Origin: Lysobacter sp. 5GHs7-4
GTDB lineage: Bacteria; Pseudomonadota; Gammaproteobacteria; Xanthomonadales; Xanthomonadaceae
Assembly: GCF_021284765.1 (NCBI RefSeq)
Contig: NZ_CP089924.1
Location: 1,134,001 to 1,198,000 of the forward strand
Length of the DNA stretch: 64,000 nucleotides
Direction of reading: 5' to 3'
Under the pieces are notes generated by a model. It saw nothing but the letters and a program-made list of their open reading frames with translations. It was not told where the DNA came from and did no database searches. The position numbers and the translations under genes were made by a program. Below are positions 1-9,361 of the stretch, in pieces (within the stretch, counting starts at the first letter, position 1; the number at the start of each line of letters is the position of its first letter).

Positions 1-1
1 C

Positions 2-2419
2 TACGGCGTGGTCCGCGACCGCGACGGCGCGCAGCAGCGGTTGGTGGTGTTCGGCCTGGGCAAGCTCGGCGGCGGCGAGCTCAACTTCAGCTCCGACGTC
101 GACCTGGTCTATGCCTACGAACACGACGGCAGCACCGAATACGACGGCCGCGATCCGGCGCGCGCGCTGGACGCGGAGAACTACTTCGCCAAGCTCGGCC
201 AGCAGTTGGCGCGCCTGCTCGACGAGGTCACCGCCGACGGCTTTTGCCATCGCGTCGACCTGCGCCTGCGCCCTTACGGCAACGCCGGCCGCCTGGCCTG
301 GTCGTTCGCGGCGATGGAGCAGTACTTCCAGCGCGAAGGCCGCGACTGGGAACGCTATGCCTGGCAGAAGGCGCGCCCGGTGGCCGGCGACATCGACGCC
401 GGCGAGCGCTTTCTCGAAGCGCTGCGCCCGTTCGTGTACCGGCGCTATCTCGACTTCGGCGCCCTCGACGGCCTGCGCGCGATGAAGGCGGCGATCAGCG
501 CCGAGGTCGCGCGCAAGGAACTGGCCGACGACATCAAGCGCGGGCCCGGCGGCATCCGCGAGATCGAATTCCTGGCCCAGGCCCTGCAACTGATCCGCGG
601 CGGCCGCGAAGCCGAACTGCGCGGTCGGCGCCTGTTGCCGGCGCTGCGCGAGCTGATCGCGCAGCGCCAGATCGGCGAGGCCGCGGGCGCGGCACTGATC
701 GACGATTACCGCTACCTGCGCCGGCTGGAAAACCGCCTGCAGATGCTGCGCGATGCGCAGACGCATGCGCTGCCGGAGGCCGACGGCGACCGCGCGCGCA
801 TCGCGCACGGCCTGGGCTATGCGGATTGGCAGGAGCTGCGCACGGCCCTGGACGAACGCCGCGCGCGCGTGACCGCCGAGTTCGACGCGCTGCTGGCGCC
901 GCGCCGGCGCGTGGTCGCGCCCAATGCGCTGACCGTGTACTGGCGCGCGCTGCCGGAGGCGGGCAGCGCCGAGGTGCTGGCCGACGCCGGCTTCGAGGAC
1001 GCGGCCTCGGCCGACACGCTGCTGCGCGACCTGGCCCGCAGCCCCGGCGTGCGCGGCCTGTCCGACGGCGCGCGCGCGCGCCTGGACCGCGTGCTGCCGG
1101 CGCTGCTGCAGGGTGCGGCGGTGTCCTCGCAGCCGATGCTCGCGCTCAAGCGCCTGCTCGCGCTGCTGCACAACATCCTGCGCCGCAGCGCCTATCTGGC
1201 GCTGCTCGACGAACAGCCGGCCGCGTTGTCGCGCCTGTTGGAAACCGTCACCCGCAGCGCCTTGCTGGCCGAGCGCCTGGCCGCGCATCCGCTGCTGCTG
1301 GACGAGCTGCTGGACGCGCGCGTCGCCGGGCCCTTGCCGGGCCGGTCGGAACTGATCTCGGCCTGCGAGGAAGTCGACGGCGGCGACGACACCGAGGCCT
1401 CCCTGCAGGCCTTGAACGAAGTGCGCCAGGCGCTGAGCTTCCGCATCGCCCTGGCGCTGCGCGACGGTCGCCAGTCGGCCGAGGAAAGCGCGCGCCAGTT
1501 GGCCTGGCTGGCCGACGGCGTGGTGCTGCGCGTGCTCGCGCTGGCCGAGCGCGAGGTCGCCGCCGCGCACGGCCGCGTGCCGGGCTCGCGCTTCGTGGTG
1601 CTGGGCTACGGCAGTCTGGGCGGCGAGGAGCTGGGCTTCGGCTCCGACCTGGACCTGGTGTTCCTGTACGACGCGCCGCGCGCGGACGCGGACGGCGTGT
1701 CGATCGAGAGCCTGCATTCCGACGGCGCGCGGCCCTTGGAAGCGGTGCGCTGGTTCGCGCGGCTGGCGCAGAAGGTGGTCGCGCTGTTGGGCGCGGTGAC
1801 CGCGGGCGGACGTCTGTTCGACGTCGACGTGCGCCTGCGCCCCGACGGCGCCAAGGGCCTGCTGGTGTCGTCGCTGACCAGCTTCGCCGAGTACCAGCGC
1901 GAGCGCGCCTGGACCTGGGAGCATCAGGCGCTGGTGCGTGCGCGCGGCGTCGCCGGCGATCCGGGGCTGCGCGAGGATTTCGAGCGGGTGCGCGCGCAGA
2001 CGCTGACGCACGCGCGCGATCCGGACAAGGTGCGCGAGGACGTGAGCGCGATGCGGCTGCGCATGCGCGCCGAGCTCGATCGCAGCGATGCGGCGGCGTT
2101 CGATCTCAAGCAGGGCGAGGGCGGGTTGGTGGATCTGGAGTTCCTGCTGCAGGCGCTGGTATTGCGCGAGGCGCAGGCGCATACGGCGCTGCTGGCACCG
2201 CGCGATACGCCTGGGTTGATCGGGGTCGCCGAGACGGTGGGTGCGCTGGCCGCGACCGACGCGGCGGCGTTGCGCGCGGCGCATGCGACGTTGTTGGCGC
2301 GGGGGTTGGATTGCACGTTGGATCGGCGGGCGCGGCGGGTGGCGCCGGACGACGAGGTGGAGGTGGCGCGGGCGGCGATTCGGGCGGCGGTGCAGGGGCA
2401 GGGGTTGCGGTTCGAGTAG
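2..2419 (+). CDS. glnE: Bifunctional glutamine synthetase adenylyltransferase/adenylyl-removing enzyme, 5' end outside window
   Basis: GlnE adds AMP to glutamine synthetase and removes it again according to nitrogen status. The reading frame is open from the window edge, so the start lies upstream. About 805 residues are present against roughly 950 in E. coli GlnE, so some 140 N-terminal residues are missing. Two nucleotidyltransferase domains are visible. The first, near residue 20, has [18 protein letters not shown] and would be the adenylyl-removase half. The second, near residue 531, has [19 protein letters not shown] and would be the adenylyltransferase half. Each carries the G-G-x-E-L...SD-x-DL metal-binding signature. 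The two-domain layout makes the call secure. Confidence 0.95.
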   Translation, partial: YGVVRDRDGAQQRLVVFGLGKLGGGELNFSSDVDLVYAYEHDGSTEYDGRDPARALDAENYFAKLGQQLARLLDEVTADGFCHRVDLRLRPYGNAGRLAWSFAAMEQYFQREGRDWERYAWQKARPVAGDIDAGERFLEALRPFVYRRYLDFGALDGLRAMKAAISAEVARKELADDIKRGPGGIREIEFLAQALQLIRGGREAELRGRRLLPALRELIAQRQIGEAAGAALIDDYRYLRRLENRLQMLRDAQTHALPEADGDRARIAHGLGYADWQELRTALDERRARVTAEFDALLAPRRRVVAPNALTVYWRALPEAGSAEVLADAGFEDAASADTLLRDLARSPGVRGLSDGARARLDRVLPALLQGAAVSSQPMLALKRLLALLHNILRRSAYLALLDEQPAALSRLLETVTRSALLAERLAAHPLLLDELLDARVAGPLPGRSELISACEEVDGGDDTEASLQALNEVRQALSFRIALALRDGRQSAEESARQLAWLADGVVLRVLALAEREVAAAHGRVPGSRFVVLGYGSLGGEELGFGSDLDLVFLYDAPRADADGVSIESLHSDGARPLEAVRWFARLAQKVVALLGAVTAGGRLFDVDVRLRPDGAKGLLVSSLTSFAEYQRERAWTWEHQALVRARGVAGDPGLREDFERVRAQTLTHARDPDKVREDVSAMRLRMRAELDRSDAAAFDLKQGEGGLVDLEFLLQALVLREAQAHTALLAPRDTPGLIGVAETVGALAATDAAALRAAHATLLARGLDCTLDRRARRVAPDDEVEVARAAIRAAVQGQGLRFE

Positions 2420-2600
2420 GCGGGTGTCGGTTCGTCCTGGTCGCAGTCGCCTGCTGCGGGTGCGGGGCACGGCCTCTTGCGGGCGCTTTTTGTAGGAGCT
2501 GCGTGAGCCGCGACCGCGAATCCCGGCTATCGAGCCTATCCGGTTCCGATGGCCTCCAAATCCCGGCGTTGCGCTTTTAGCTCCCTCCTTTGACAAAGGG

Positions 2601-2674
2601 TGAAGCCGTGCGTTTACGAACCGCAGGTTCGTGCACGGGTGAACGACAACAGGCTGTGCCTGTTGGCCGGGCGG
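2601..2674. repeat. Two-hairpin insert, copy A
   Basis: About 74 bases interrupt the CTCCCTCC...TTTGC arm that is continuous in module copy 2 at 11882-11919. It holds hairpin 1 (ACGAACC 2616-2622, loop GCA, GGTTCGT 2626-2632) and hairpin 2 (CAACAGGC 2647-2654, loop TGT, GCCTGTTG 2658-2665). A homologous insert lies at 50045-50118, and the stems differ there by paired changes. It looks like a small mobile or structured element. No coding potential is seen. Confidence 0.7.
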
Positions 2675-2842
2675 GTTGGGGAGGATTTGCTTTTGTTCTT
2701 GCTCTGCTTCTTCTGACCGAAGGTCAACGGCTTCCGCCTGCTGCGCATGCGGGTCACTTTCTCTTGCTGACCCAAGAGAAAGTAGCCAAAGAGAAGGGTC
2801 TGAGCCCAGAGCTCCCGTGTGGCTTCGGTTCTGGCGCCGGGA

Positions 2843-2876
2843 TTTTTCGATAAGACATCCCTGTCTTATCGAAAAA
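2843..2876. repeat. 15-bp perfect hairpin, module copy 1
   Basis: TTTTTCGATAAGACA pairs with TGTCTTATCGAAAAA around a TCCC loop. The A-rich right arm is followed by a second, GC-rich hairpin (CGGCGCGC/GCGCGCCG, 2877-2897). Copy 2 (12097-12130) is identical in the stem. Copy 3 (20335-20368) has a compensatory A:T to G:C change. The T-rich flank could also let it end minus-strand transcripts. Confidence 0.85.
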
Positions 2877-2960
2877 CGGCGCGCGTCCTGCGCGCCGCCC
2901 TCCGGGTCTACGGTTGCTCGTGTGGCTTCGGGTCTATGGATTTGAATGCCGGAGCAAACT

Positions 2961-3114
<154 letters not shown>

Positions 3115-3239
3115 CACAGGGAAATCGTTTGCGATGGCGGCTGCCGCCCGCTTTCTGTGGGAGCGGCGTAAGCCGCGATTTCGTTATCGCGCGCGGCGGC
3201 GTAGCGGTCCGTAGGCCGTCGATGATCGAGTGCTGCCGT

Positions 3240-3275
3240 AGGATGCGGTGAGCCGAAGGCGAACCGCATCGTCGG
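3240..3275. repeat. REP-like imperfect palindrome (TAGGATGCGGTGAG... type)
   Basis: The sequence TAGGATGCGGTGAGC followed by GAACCGCATC forms a GATGCGGT/ACCGCATC stem of the kind found as intergenic REP elements in many proteobacteria. A second copy is at 59160-59192 downstream of thiC, and a degenerate start of the motif is at 12390-12402. Confidence 0.6.
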
Positions 3276-3322
3276 CGAGGGGAGCGCGCGCGATCCCTCG
3301 TCCCCGCGCCTTGCCGGCGTCG

Positions 3323-4276
3323 CTAAGCGCCCAACCCCAAACGCCTACGCACCTCATCGGCGATCCGCGCCGTTTCCCGCTGCGGCGTGACCGCATAGCC
3401 GTCCAACGCGTCCATGCCGCCGTAGCGGCGCGCGCGGCCGCTCTCCAGCAGGCGGTCGACGAACCGTCGCGGTCGCCCGCTCAAGGCGTCGACGCCGGCG
3501 ATGTACAGCGGCACCGTGGTCGCCGCGGCTTCCGACAGCAGGTTGACCGAGTCGGCGCTGCAGATCACGCGATCGGCCCAGCCGAGCAGCCCGGCATACG
3601 GGTTGACGCCGTCTTCCGGGCCCGACCAGACCACGCCGGGCACCTGCGCCAGGTGAGCGCGCAGGCGTTCGCGTACCGGCGCGGGCGTGCGTCGCGAGGC
3701 GGTCGCCAGCACGCTGCCGCCTTCGCGTTCGACGCCGGCGGCGACGCCGGCGATCAGCGCCTCGATGCCGGCGGCATCGAAGGCCGCATGCGCGCTGGGG
3801 CCGCCCAGCAGCAGGGCGGTGCGCGGCGAAGGCAGCGCGCCGAAGGCCGGGAAGGCGCTGCGCGCGGCCGCCAGCCACAGGTCGTCGACCGGGTGCAGGC
3901 TGCCGAGCAGGGACAGGCTGTTGGGCGCGTGCAGGCCGTCGTGCTCGGGCGCGATCACCAGATCCCAGTGGCGGCAGTCGATGCGCGGGTCGAGGATCTG
4001 CACGGCGCGCGCGCCGCGCTCACGCAGCAGCCGGGTGGCCAGTGCGGCCTGGCGGCCGCAACCGATCGCCAGCGCCGGCGGCGCGGCCAGCAGCGGCGCG
4101 AACGCCGCGCCGAACGCGCGCGCGGCACCCGGCAGCCGGCGCGGTGCGGTCCAGGCCCAGGGCGTCTGCGGGTCCAGCACGAACTCGCGCGCGCTGCGGC
4201 CCAGTGCGGCCGCCAGCGCCTGGGCCTGGCGCACGTTGCCGGCATGGCCGTCGCTTAGGACCAGGGTTTCATCCAT
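3323..4276 (-). CDS. Mitochondrial-fission ELM1-like family protein (DUF1022)
   Basis: 317 residues. The N-terminus [20 protein letters not shown] and the C-terminal [16 protein letters not shown] block match bacterial proteins annotated as ELM1-like (DUF1022), which have a glycosyltransferase-B-like fold. The molecular function in bacteria is not established. The frame stays open upstream to 5038, but that part overlaps the oppositely oriented nitroreductase gene. I chose the ATG at 4276 because the conserved family N-terminus begins there. It is divergent from the nitroreductase gene, with 144 bases between them. Confidence 0.8.
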   Translation of the reverse strand: MDETLVLSDGHAGNVRQAQALAAALGRSAREFVLDPQTPWAWTAPRRLPGAARAFGAAFAPLLAAPPALAIGCGRQAALATRLLRERGARAVQILDPRIDCRHWDLVIAPEHDGLHAPNSLSLLGSLHPVDDLWLAAARSAFPAFGALPSPRTALLLGGPSAHAAFDAAGIEALIAGVAAGVEREGGSVLATASRRTPAPVRERLRAHLAQVPGVVWSGPEDGVNPYAGLLGWADRVICSADSVNLLSEAAATTVPLYIAGVDALSGRPRRFVDRLLESGRARRYGGMDALDGYAVTPQRETARIADEVRRRLGLGA

Positions 4277-4420
4277 GGATATAACAGCGCTGGATGGCTT
4301 CTTTTGTTGCACTGGTGCGATCAATCCGTTCCGGCGATGGCGGCTTTGCTTAACGGCCCGGACTCTACACTTCTGCACTTCGCCGCGGCGCTCCTGCTCC
4401 GGCCTCCCCTGGAGATTCCG

Positions 4421-5008
4421 ATGTCCTCGACTTTGTCCGACGCCGCCCTGGACCAGCTGTTCCGCACCGCCCGCACCCACAACGAACTCGGCGGCGAGGT
4501 CGGCGACGACACCCTGCGCGCCTTGTATGACCTGCTGAAGTGGGCGCCGACCAGCGCCAACATGTCGCCGGGCCGCTACGTGTTCGTGAAGTCGGCGGAA
4601 GCCAAGGAAAAGCTGCGCCCGGCGCTGTCGGAGGGCAACTTGGAGAAGACCATGAAGGCGCCGGTGACGGTGATCGTGGCCCACGACGAGGACTTCCACG
4701 AGAAGCTGCCCTATCTGTTCCCGCACACCGACGCCAAGGCCTGGTTCGACGGCCCGCGCGAAGGCCGCAGCGCCGCCGCGTTCCGCAACGGCAGCCTGCA
4801 GGGCGCCTACCTGATCCTGGCCGCGCGCGCGCTGGGCCTGGACGCCGGCCCGATGTCGGGTTTCGACAACGCCAAGGTCGACGAGGCCTTCTTCGCCGGC
4901 ACCCCGATCAAGTCCAATTTCCTGGTCAACCTCGGCCATGGCGACGCGTCCAAGCTGTTCCCGCGTTCGCCGCGCTTGTCGTTCGACGAGGTTGCGCAGA
5001 TCCTCTGA
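4421..5008 (+). CDS. Nitroreductase family protein, malonic semialdehyde reductase RutE-like
   Basis: 195 residues, close to the 196 of E. coli RutE. Family features are [20 protein letters not shown] (FMN-contact region) and [20 protein letters not shown]. This group of FMN flavoproteins reduces malonic semialdehyde to 3-hydroxypropionate or other small electrophiles with NAD(P)H. No other rut gene is nearby, so a role in pyrimidine catabolism cannot be assumed. The ATG at 4421 is preceded by GGAG at a suitable distance. The upstream extension to 4304 has no homology and is rejected. Confidence 0.85.
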   Translation: MSSTLSDAALDQLFRTARTHNELGGEVGDDTLRALYDLLKWAPTSANMSPGRYVFVKSAEAKEKLRPALSEGNLEKTMKAPVTVIVAHDEDFHEKLPYLFPHTDAKAWFDGPREGRSAAAFRNGSLQGAYLILAARALGLDAGPMSGFDNAKVDEAFFAGTPIKSNFLVNLGHGDASKLFPRSPRLSFDEVAQIL

Positions 5009-5085
5009 TCGGCGCCGCTTCCGCTGTCCCACCGCCACCGCCCCGCACAGACCGGCCTTAGGCCCCTACCCGGAGATTTCCCGCC

Positions 5086-5688
5086 ATGAAGCGCTTCCTG
5101 CTCGCCGCCGCCGTCGCTCTCGCCTTCGCGGGCGCCGCCACCGCCGCTCCGCTGACCTACAAGATCGATCCCAACCACACCGATGTCGTCGCCAGCTGGA
5201 GCCATTTCGGTTTCTCCAACCCGGTCGCCCACTTCGGCCAGGTCGACGGCAGCATCACCTACGATCCGGCCAAGCCGGCGTCGTCCTCGGTCGAGGTCAC
5301 CATCCCGCTGGCCGGGCTGAATTCGCACGTGGCCGCGTTCGACGAGCACCTGCGCAGCGAGGATTTCTTCGACGCCGCCAAGTACCCGACCATCACCTTC
5401 AAGAGCACCAAGGTCGAGGCCGCGGGCGACAAGAAGCTCAAGGTCACCGGCGATCTGACCGTGCACGGCGTGACCAAGTCGGTGCTGCTGGACGTGACCA
5501 TCAACAAGGTCGGCGAGCAGCCGATGGCCAAGCGCGCCGCCGCCGGCTTCGACGCCAGCACCACCATCAAGCGCAGCGAGTTCGGCGTCGGCAAGTACGT
5601 GCCCAACGTCAGCGACGAGGTGACCATCCACATCACCACCGAAGCGATCGTGCCCAAGGCCGAAGCGGCGGCGCCGGCCAAGACCTAA
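5086..5688 (+). CDS. YceI family periplasmic protein
   Basis: 200 residues with a clear Sec signal peptide (MKRFLLAAAVALAFAGAATA, cut expected after ATAA). The mature part starts with the usual YceI opening YKIDPNHTDVVASWSHFGFS, and later has FFDAAKYPTITFKSTKV and TGDLTVHGVTKSVLLDV. YceI proteins are lipocalin-like beta-barrels that bind long isoprenoid or fatty amide ligands in the periplasm. The GGAG at 5071-5074 lies 11 bases before the ATG. Only three bases separate its stop from the pirin gene, so the two are probably co-transcribed. Confidence 0.93.
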   Translation: MKRFLLAAAVALAFAGAATAAPLTYKIDPNHTDVVASWSHFGFSNPVAHFGQVDGSITYDPAKPASSSVEVTIPLAGLNSHVAAFDEHLRSEDFFDAAKYPTITFKSTKVEAAGDKKLKVTGDLTVHGVTKSVLLDVTINKVGEQPMAKRAAAGFDASTTIKRSEFGVGKYVPNVSDEVTIHITTEAIVPKAEAAAPAKT

Positions 5689-5691
5689 GCG

Positions 5692-6399
5692 ATGATCGTC
5701 GAACGCCCTTCCAGTGCCCGCGGCCGCGTCCAGGCCGGTTGGCTGGACAGCCGCCACACGTTTTCGTTCGGTGGCTACTACGATCCGGCCTGGATGGGCT
5801 TCGGCCCCTTGCGCGTGATCAACGAGGACCGCGTCGCCGCCGGCGCGGGTTTCTCGCCGCACCGCCATGCCAACATGGAAATCCTGAGCTACGTGCTCAG
5901 CGGCGGTCTGGCGCACAAGGACAGCAGCGGCGGGGGCGGCACCATCCGCCCCGGCGAGCTGCAATGGATGAGCGCCGGCCACGGTGTCGAACACAGCGAG
6001 TACAACGCGTCCGACGCCGAGCCGGTGCATTTCCTGCAGATCTGGATACAGCCCGACCGCCTCAACGCTCAGCCCGCCTACGCCCAGCGCGAGGCCGGTG
6101 CGGGTGGCGAGGGCTGGACGCTGCTGGCGTCGCCCGACGGCGCCGACGGCAGCATCGCGATCCGGCAGCAGGCGTGGCTGCACGGTGCGCGCCCCGTGGC
6201 GGGTGCCGCCTTGCAGCGCGAGCTGGATCCGGCGCGGTTGTATTGGCTGCATGTGGCCGAAGGTGAGGTCGAGGCCAATGGCCGCAGGCTGCAGGCCGGC
6301 GATGCGCTGGGCTATCGCGAGGAAGGCGGCGCGCTACGCCTCGTCGGACTCGGCGATGAGGCGGCGAACGTGTTGTGGTTCGATTTGCCGGCGCAGTAG
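5692..6399 (+). CDS. Pirin family protein (bicupin, possible quercetinase)
   Basis: 235 residues. The N-terminal cupin carries the pirin metal-site pattern: HRHANMEILSYVLSGGLAHKD, then ELQWMSAGHGVEHSEYN. The C-terminal half is the second, degenerate cupin. Bacterial pirins of this type (YhhW-like) can oxidise quercetin, but their physiological substrate is unclear. It follows yceI after three bases, which suggests one transcript and probably translational coupling. Confidence 0.9.
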   Translation: MIVERPSSARGRVQAGWLDSRHTFSFGGYYDPAWMGFGPLRVINEDRVAAGAGFSPHRHANMEILSYVLSGGLAHKDSSGGGGTIRPGELQWMSAGHGVEHSEYNASDAEPVHFLQIWIQPDRLNAQPAYAQREAGAGGEGWTLLASPDGADGSIAIRQQAWLHGARPVAGAALQRELDPARLYWLHVAEGEVEANGRRLQAGDALGYREEGGALRLVGLGDEAANVLWFDLPAQ

Positions 6400-6420
6400 G
6401 TCCGGCATCGCGCTCGCGCC

Positions 6421-6528
6421 GGGCCCTCACCCCAACGCCTCTCTCAGTGGGAGAGGGGCTAGGTCATCGGTTTTCCTTCTCCTGTGGGAGAAGGTGCCCG
6501 CAGGGCCGGATGAGGGTCCGGGGCGAGG
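6421..6528. repeat. Intergenic palindromic repeat (CCCTCACCCCAA... family)
   Basis: A repeat starting CCCTCACCCCAACGCCTCTC contains GAGAG/CTCTC and TTCTCC/GGAGAA dyads and ends with ATGAGGGTCCGGGG. Shorter relatives are at 19837-19873 and 23818-23856. It lies between the pirin and zf-CHCC genes and may act as a transcript-end stabiliser. There is no U-run. Confidence 0.6.
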
Positions 6529-6637
6529 TGTATGCGCCGCGCTCGCATCGGCTCTCGCCAAGCCCGAACACGCGCCCACCGGCCGTCCCGCCTCCACCTG
6601 CTAAACTACGCCCCCGCGTCGCCACCCGTCGTCCGTC

Positions 6638-6838
6638 ATGACCGCAGCCAACGCCCATCCCACTCAGGCCAACGCCGAGCAGCGCTACACCGTCACGCGC
6701 GCCGACCTGCCGCTGAGCTGCCCGCTGCCGTCGATGGCGCTGTGGAATTCGCATCCGCGCGTGTACCTGCCGATCGAGGCCGAGCGCGAATGTCAGTGCC
6801 CCTACTGCGGCGCGCATTTCACCCTGGTCGACGACTGA
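6638..6838 (+). CDS. Zinc-finger domain protein (zf-CHCC, NDUFS6-like)
   Basis: 66 residues. The core LPLSCPLPSMALWNSHPRVY followed by ECQCPYCGAHFTLVDD gives the C...H...C-x2-C zinc site of the zf-CHCC family, related to the complex I accessory subunit NDUFS6. In xanthomonads this small gene commonly precedes LPS glycosyltransferase genes, as here. Its function is unknown, with zinc binding inferred from the motif. The glycosyltransferase starts 28 bases downstream. Confidence 0.85.
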   Translation: MTAANAHPTQANAEQRYTVTRADLPLSCPLPSMALWNSHPRVYLPIEAERECQCPYCGAHFTLVDD

Positions 6839-6866
6839 GCCAGCCCGGCCACGCCGCAGGTTCCGC

Positions 6867-7988
6867 GTGCGCCCGCTGACCGTAGTGCAATTGCTGCCGG
6901 CGCTGGAGTCCGGTGGCGTCGAGCGCTCCACCCTGGAGATCGCCGACGCGCTGGTGCGCGCCGGGCATCGCGCGGTGGTGGTGTCTGCCGGCGGCCGGCT
7001 GCTGCCGCGCCTGCTGGCCGGCGGCGCCGAACACATCGCGCTGGACATCGGGCGCAAATCGCTGGGCAGCCTGCGCCATGTGCGCGGCCTGCGGCGCGTG
7101 TTCGCCGAGACCGGCGCCGATATCGTGCACGCGCGCTCGCGTCTGCCGGCCTGGCTGACGCGGCTGGCGCTGCGCGGTATGCCGGTGCCGTCGCGGCCGC
7201 ATTTCGTGACCACCGTGCACGGGCTCAATTCGCCCTCGCGCTACAGCGCGGTCATGACCGCCGGCGAGCGCGTGATCTGCGTGTCCGACACCGTGCGCGA
7301 CTACGTGCTGCGCCATTACCCCGACACCGATCCCGGCAAGCTGCGCACCATCCCGCGCGGCATCGACCCGGCCGCATTCCCGCGCGCGCCCGCGCCCGAC
7401 CGCGACGCGCGCGCCTGGGCTGCCGGCCTGCATCCCGCGCTCGCCGGCGCCGGCCCGCTGCTGCTGCTGCCCGGCCGCGGCACGCGCCTGAAAGGCCATG
7501 CCGACGCGCTGCAACTGCTGGCCGCGTTGCGCGGCGAGGGCAGCGACGCACGGCTGTGGTTGCCGGGTGCGCGCGAAGCCGGGCGCGAGGCCTACATCGA
7601 CGAGCTCGAGCGCGAAGCCGCGGCGCTGGGCATCGCCGACGCGGTCGCGTTCACCGCGCCCACCGACGCGATCGCGCGCGCCTATGCGGCGGCCGATCTG
7701 GTGCTGCAGCTGTCGCGCAAGCCCGAGGCCTTCGGCCGCACCGTGATCGAAGCCTTGTCGGTGGGCCGCGCCGTGCTCGGCTGGGCGCACGGCGGCGTCG
7801 GCGAACTGCTCGCGCAGCTGCAGCCGGCCGGTGCGGCTGCGCCTTTCGATCCGCGCGCGCTGCACGCGGCCGCTCGCGAATTGCTAACGCATCCGCCGGC
7901 GGCAACGGATACGATGGCCTATTGCTTGCGTGCGATGCAGGAGGCCACGCTTGGCGTCTATGCCGAATTCCCCCGCCGCCCGCGCTGA
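6867..7988 (+). CDS. Family 4 glycosyltransferase, probably LPS core
   Basis: 373 residues, GT-B fold. The N-terminal donor/acceptor motif VVQLLPALESGGVERSTLEI is typical of GT4 enzymes. The C-terminal domain has the E-x7-E signature in KPEAFGRTVIEALSVGRAVL. It probably adds a sugar to the LPS core from a nucleotide sugar at the cytoplasmic face. The next gene (O-antigen ligase/polymerase-like) overlaps its end, and an LpxL-type gene and waaA follow, which supports an LPS role. The sugar and linkage cannot be read from the sequence. Confidence 0.85.
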   Translation: MRPLTVVQLLPALESGGVERSTLEIADALVRAGHRAVVVSAGGRLLPRLLAGGAEHIALDIGRKSLGSLRHVRGLRRVFAETGADIVHARSRLPAWLTRLALRGMPVPSRPHFVTTVHGLNSPSRYSAVMTAGERVICVSDTVRDYVLRHYPDTDPGKLRTIPRGIDPAAFPRAPAPDRDARAWAAGLHPALAGAGPLLLLPGRGTRLKGHADALQLLAALRGEGSDARLWLPGAREAGREAYIDELEREAAALGIADAVAFTAPTDAIARAYAAADLVLQLSRKPEAFGRTVIEALSVGRAVLGWAHGGVGELLAQLQPAGAAAPFDPRALHAAARELLTHPPAATDTMAYCLRAMQEATLGVYAEFPRRPR

Positions 7989-9327
7989 CGGCGCCGACCC
8001 CCGCTGGGTCGATCGCAGGCCGGCGCCACCGGTGGGCGCCACGCATGGTTGGCGCTGGGCGCCGGCCTGGATCCTGGCATACGTGGCCTTGTGGCCGGCA
8101 CCGGGCTACGCCGAAGCGGTACTGGTGCTGGGCGCGCTGGCGGCGATCGTGCACCTGGTCGCCTCGCGCTTCCGCAGCGGCGGGCAGTTGCTGAGCAATC
8201 CGGCCTGGGCGCTGACCAGCGTGCTGTTCTTCGCCTATTGGCTGCCGGAACTGATCTCCGCCTTCGACGCCGTCGATACGCCGCGCGCCTTGCGCAAGGC
8301 GCTGGAGGACATGCGCTACCTGCCGTTCCTGTGGCTGGCCGCGTCCGCTGTGGCCAATCCGCGCGGGCGCCGCACCATCTTCGGCGGACTGGCGGTGATC
8401 GTCGCGATCTGGACCGTGGACGCGCTGCTGCAAGCGTTGACTGGCGCCAGCCCGCTGTTCTCGGCGATGGACGCGATCAAGCACGGCATCAGCGGCCACG
8501 GCATGTGCACGCCGGACGAAGTGGCCGGCGTCGACCGGCTCAGCGGCGTGCTGGGCCCATGCAATCTCAAGCTCGGCCAGGTGTTGGCCAGTCTGTCGCC
8601 GTTCGCGTTGTACGCCGGCGGACGCCGCTACGGCATGGGCGGCTGGTTGCTCGCCGCCGCGGCGGTGGGGCTGGTGGTGGTGCTGGCCGGCTCGCGCGCC
8701 TCATGGATCACCTATGCGCTGGTGCTGGTGCTGTCGGGCTGGCGCCTGCTGGGTTGGAAGCGCCTGCTGGCCGTGTTCGCGTTCGGCGCGATCGCGGTGG
8801 CGACCATCGCGGTGGTCTCGCAGCAGGTGCGCGAGCGCATCGCGCGCACCACCCTGGTCCGCAGCGCCGATGCCGAGGGCGTGGACGGCGCGCTGTCCGG
8901 ACGCGCGCGCATCTGGGGCGCGGCGCTGTGCATGGCACGCGAGAACCCGATCAACGGCGTGGGCGCGCGCGGGTTCCGCGAAGCGTTCCCGAGCTGCGAT
9001 CCCGATCCGGGCAAGCAGGCGGTCTGGGGCTACGGCCCGGCCTTGCACGCGCACCAGGTGGTGCTGGAAGTGCTCAGCGAAACCGGCGGCTTCGGCCTGC
9101 TGATGTGGCTGGCCGGCGTGGCGCTGGCCTGGCGCGCCTGGCGCTTCGCCGACGACGAGGCGCGCGAGCGCGCGCGTCCGGCCATGCTCGCGATCGCGGT
9201 CACGCTGTTCCCGCTCAACACGCACCTGGCGTTCTATTCGACCTTCTGGGGCGGCGTCGCCTTGCTGCTGGTCGCGCTGTACGCCGGCAGCCTGTTGGCG
9301 CAGCCGGTGCCCGAAACGCAGGAGTGA
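7951..9327 (+). CDS. O-antigen ligase/polymerase family membrane protein
   Basis: About 458 residues, strongly hydrophobic with roughly ten or more membrane segments. A long periplasmic loop near residues 300-360 contains SGRARIWGAALCMARENPINGVGARGFREAF, in the Wzy_C/WaaL region, so it either polymerises O-units or ligates O-antigen to lipid A-core. Start choice: AGGAGG at 7939-7944 is six bases from an in-frame TTG at 7951 but 15 from the ATG at 7960, so I favour TTG. The start lies inside the preceding glycosyltransferase gene, which implies translational coupling. Confidence 0.8.
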   Translation: MASMPNSPAARADGADPRWVDRRPAPPVGATHGWRWAPAWILAYVALWPAPGYAEAVLVLGALAAIVHLVASRFRSGGQLLSNPAWALTSVLFFAYWLPELISAFDAVDTPRALRKALEDMRYLPFLWLAASAVANPRGRRTIFGGLAVIVAIWTVDALLQALTGASPLFSAMDAIKHGISGHGMCTPDEVAGVDRLSGVLGPCNLKLGQVLASLSPFALYAGGRRYGMGGWLLAAAAVGLVVVLAGSRASWITYALVLVLSGWRLLGWKRLLAVFAFGAIAVATIAVVSQQVRERIARTTLVRSADAEGVDGALSGRARIWGAALCMARENPINGVGARGFREAFPSCDPDPGKQAVWGYGPALHAHQVVLEVLSETGGFGLLMWLAGVALAWRAWRFADDEARERARPAMLAIAVTLFPLNTHLAFYSTFWGGVALLLVALYAGSLLAQPVPETQE

Positions 9328-9361
9328 GCGCGCGACGCTGCGGTTCCGCCGCGCTCGCGGT

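Noticed and set aside
4277..5038. Upstream extension of the ELM1-like frame to 5038
   Set aside because: The extra 254 residues overlap the oppositely oriented nitroreductase gene and are low complexity. The conserved family N-terminus begins at 4276.
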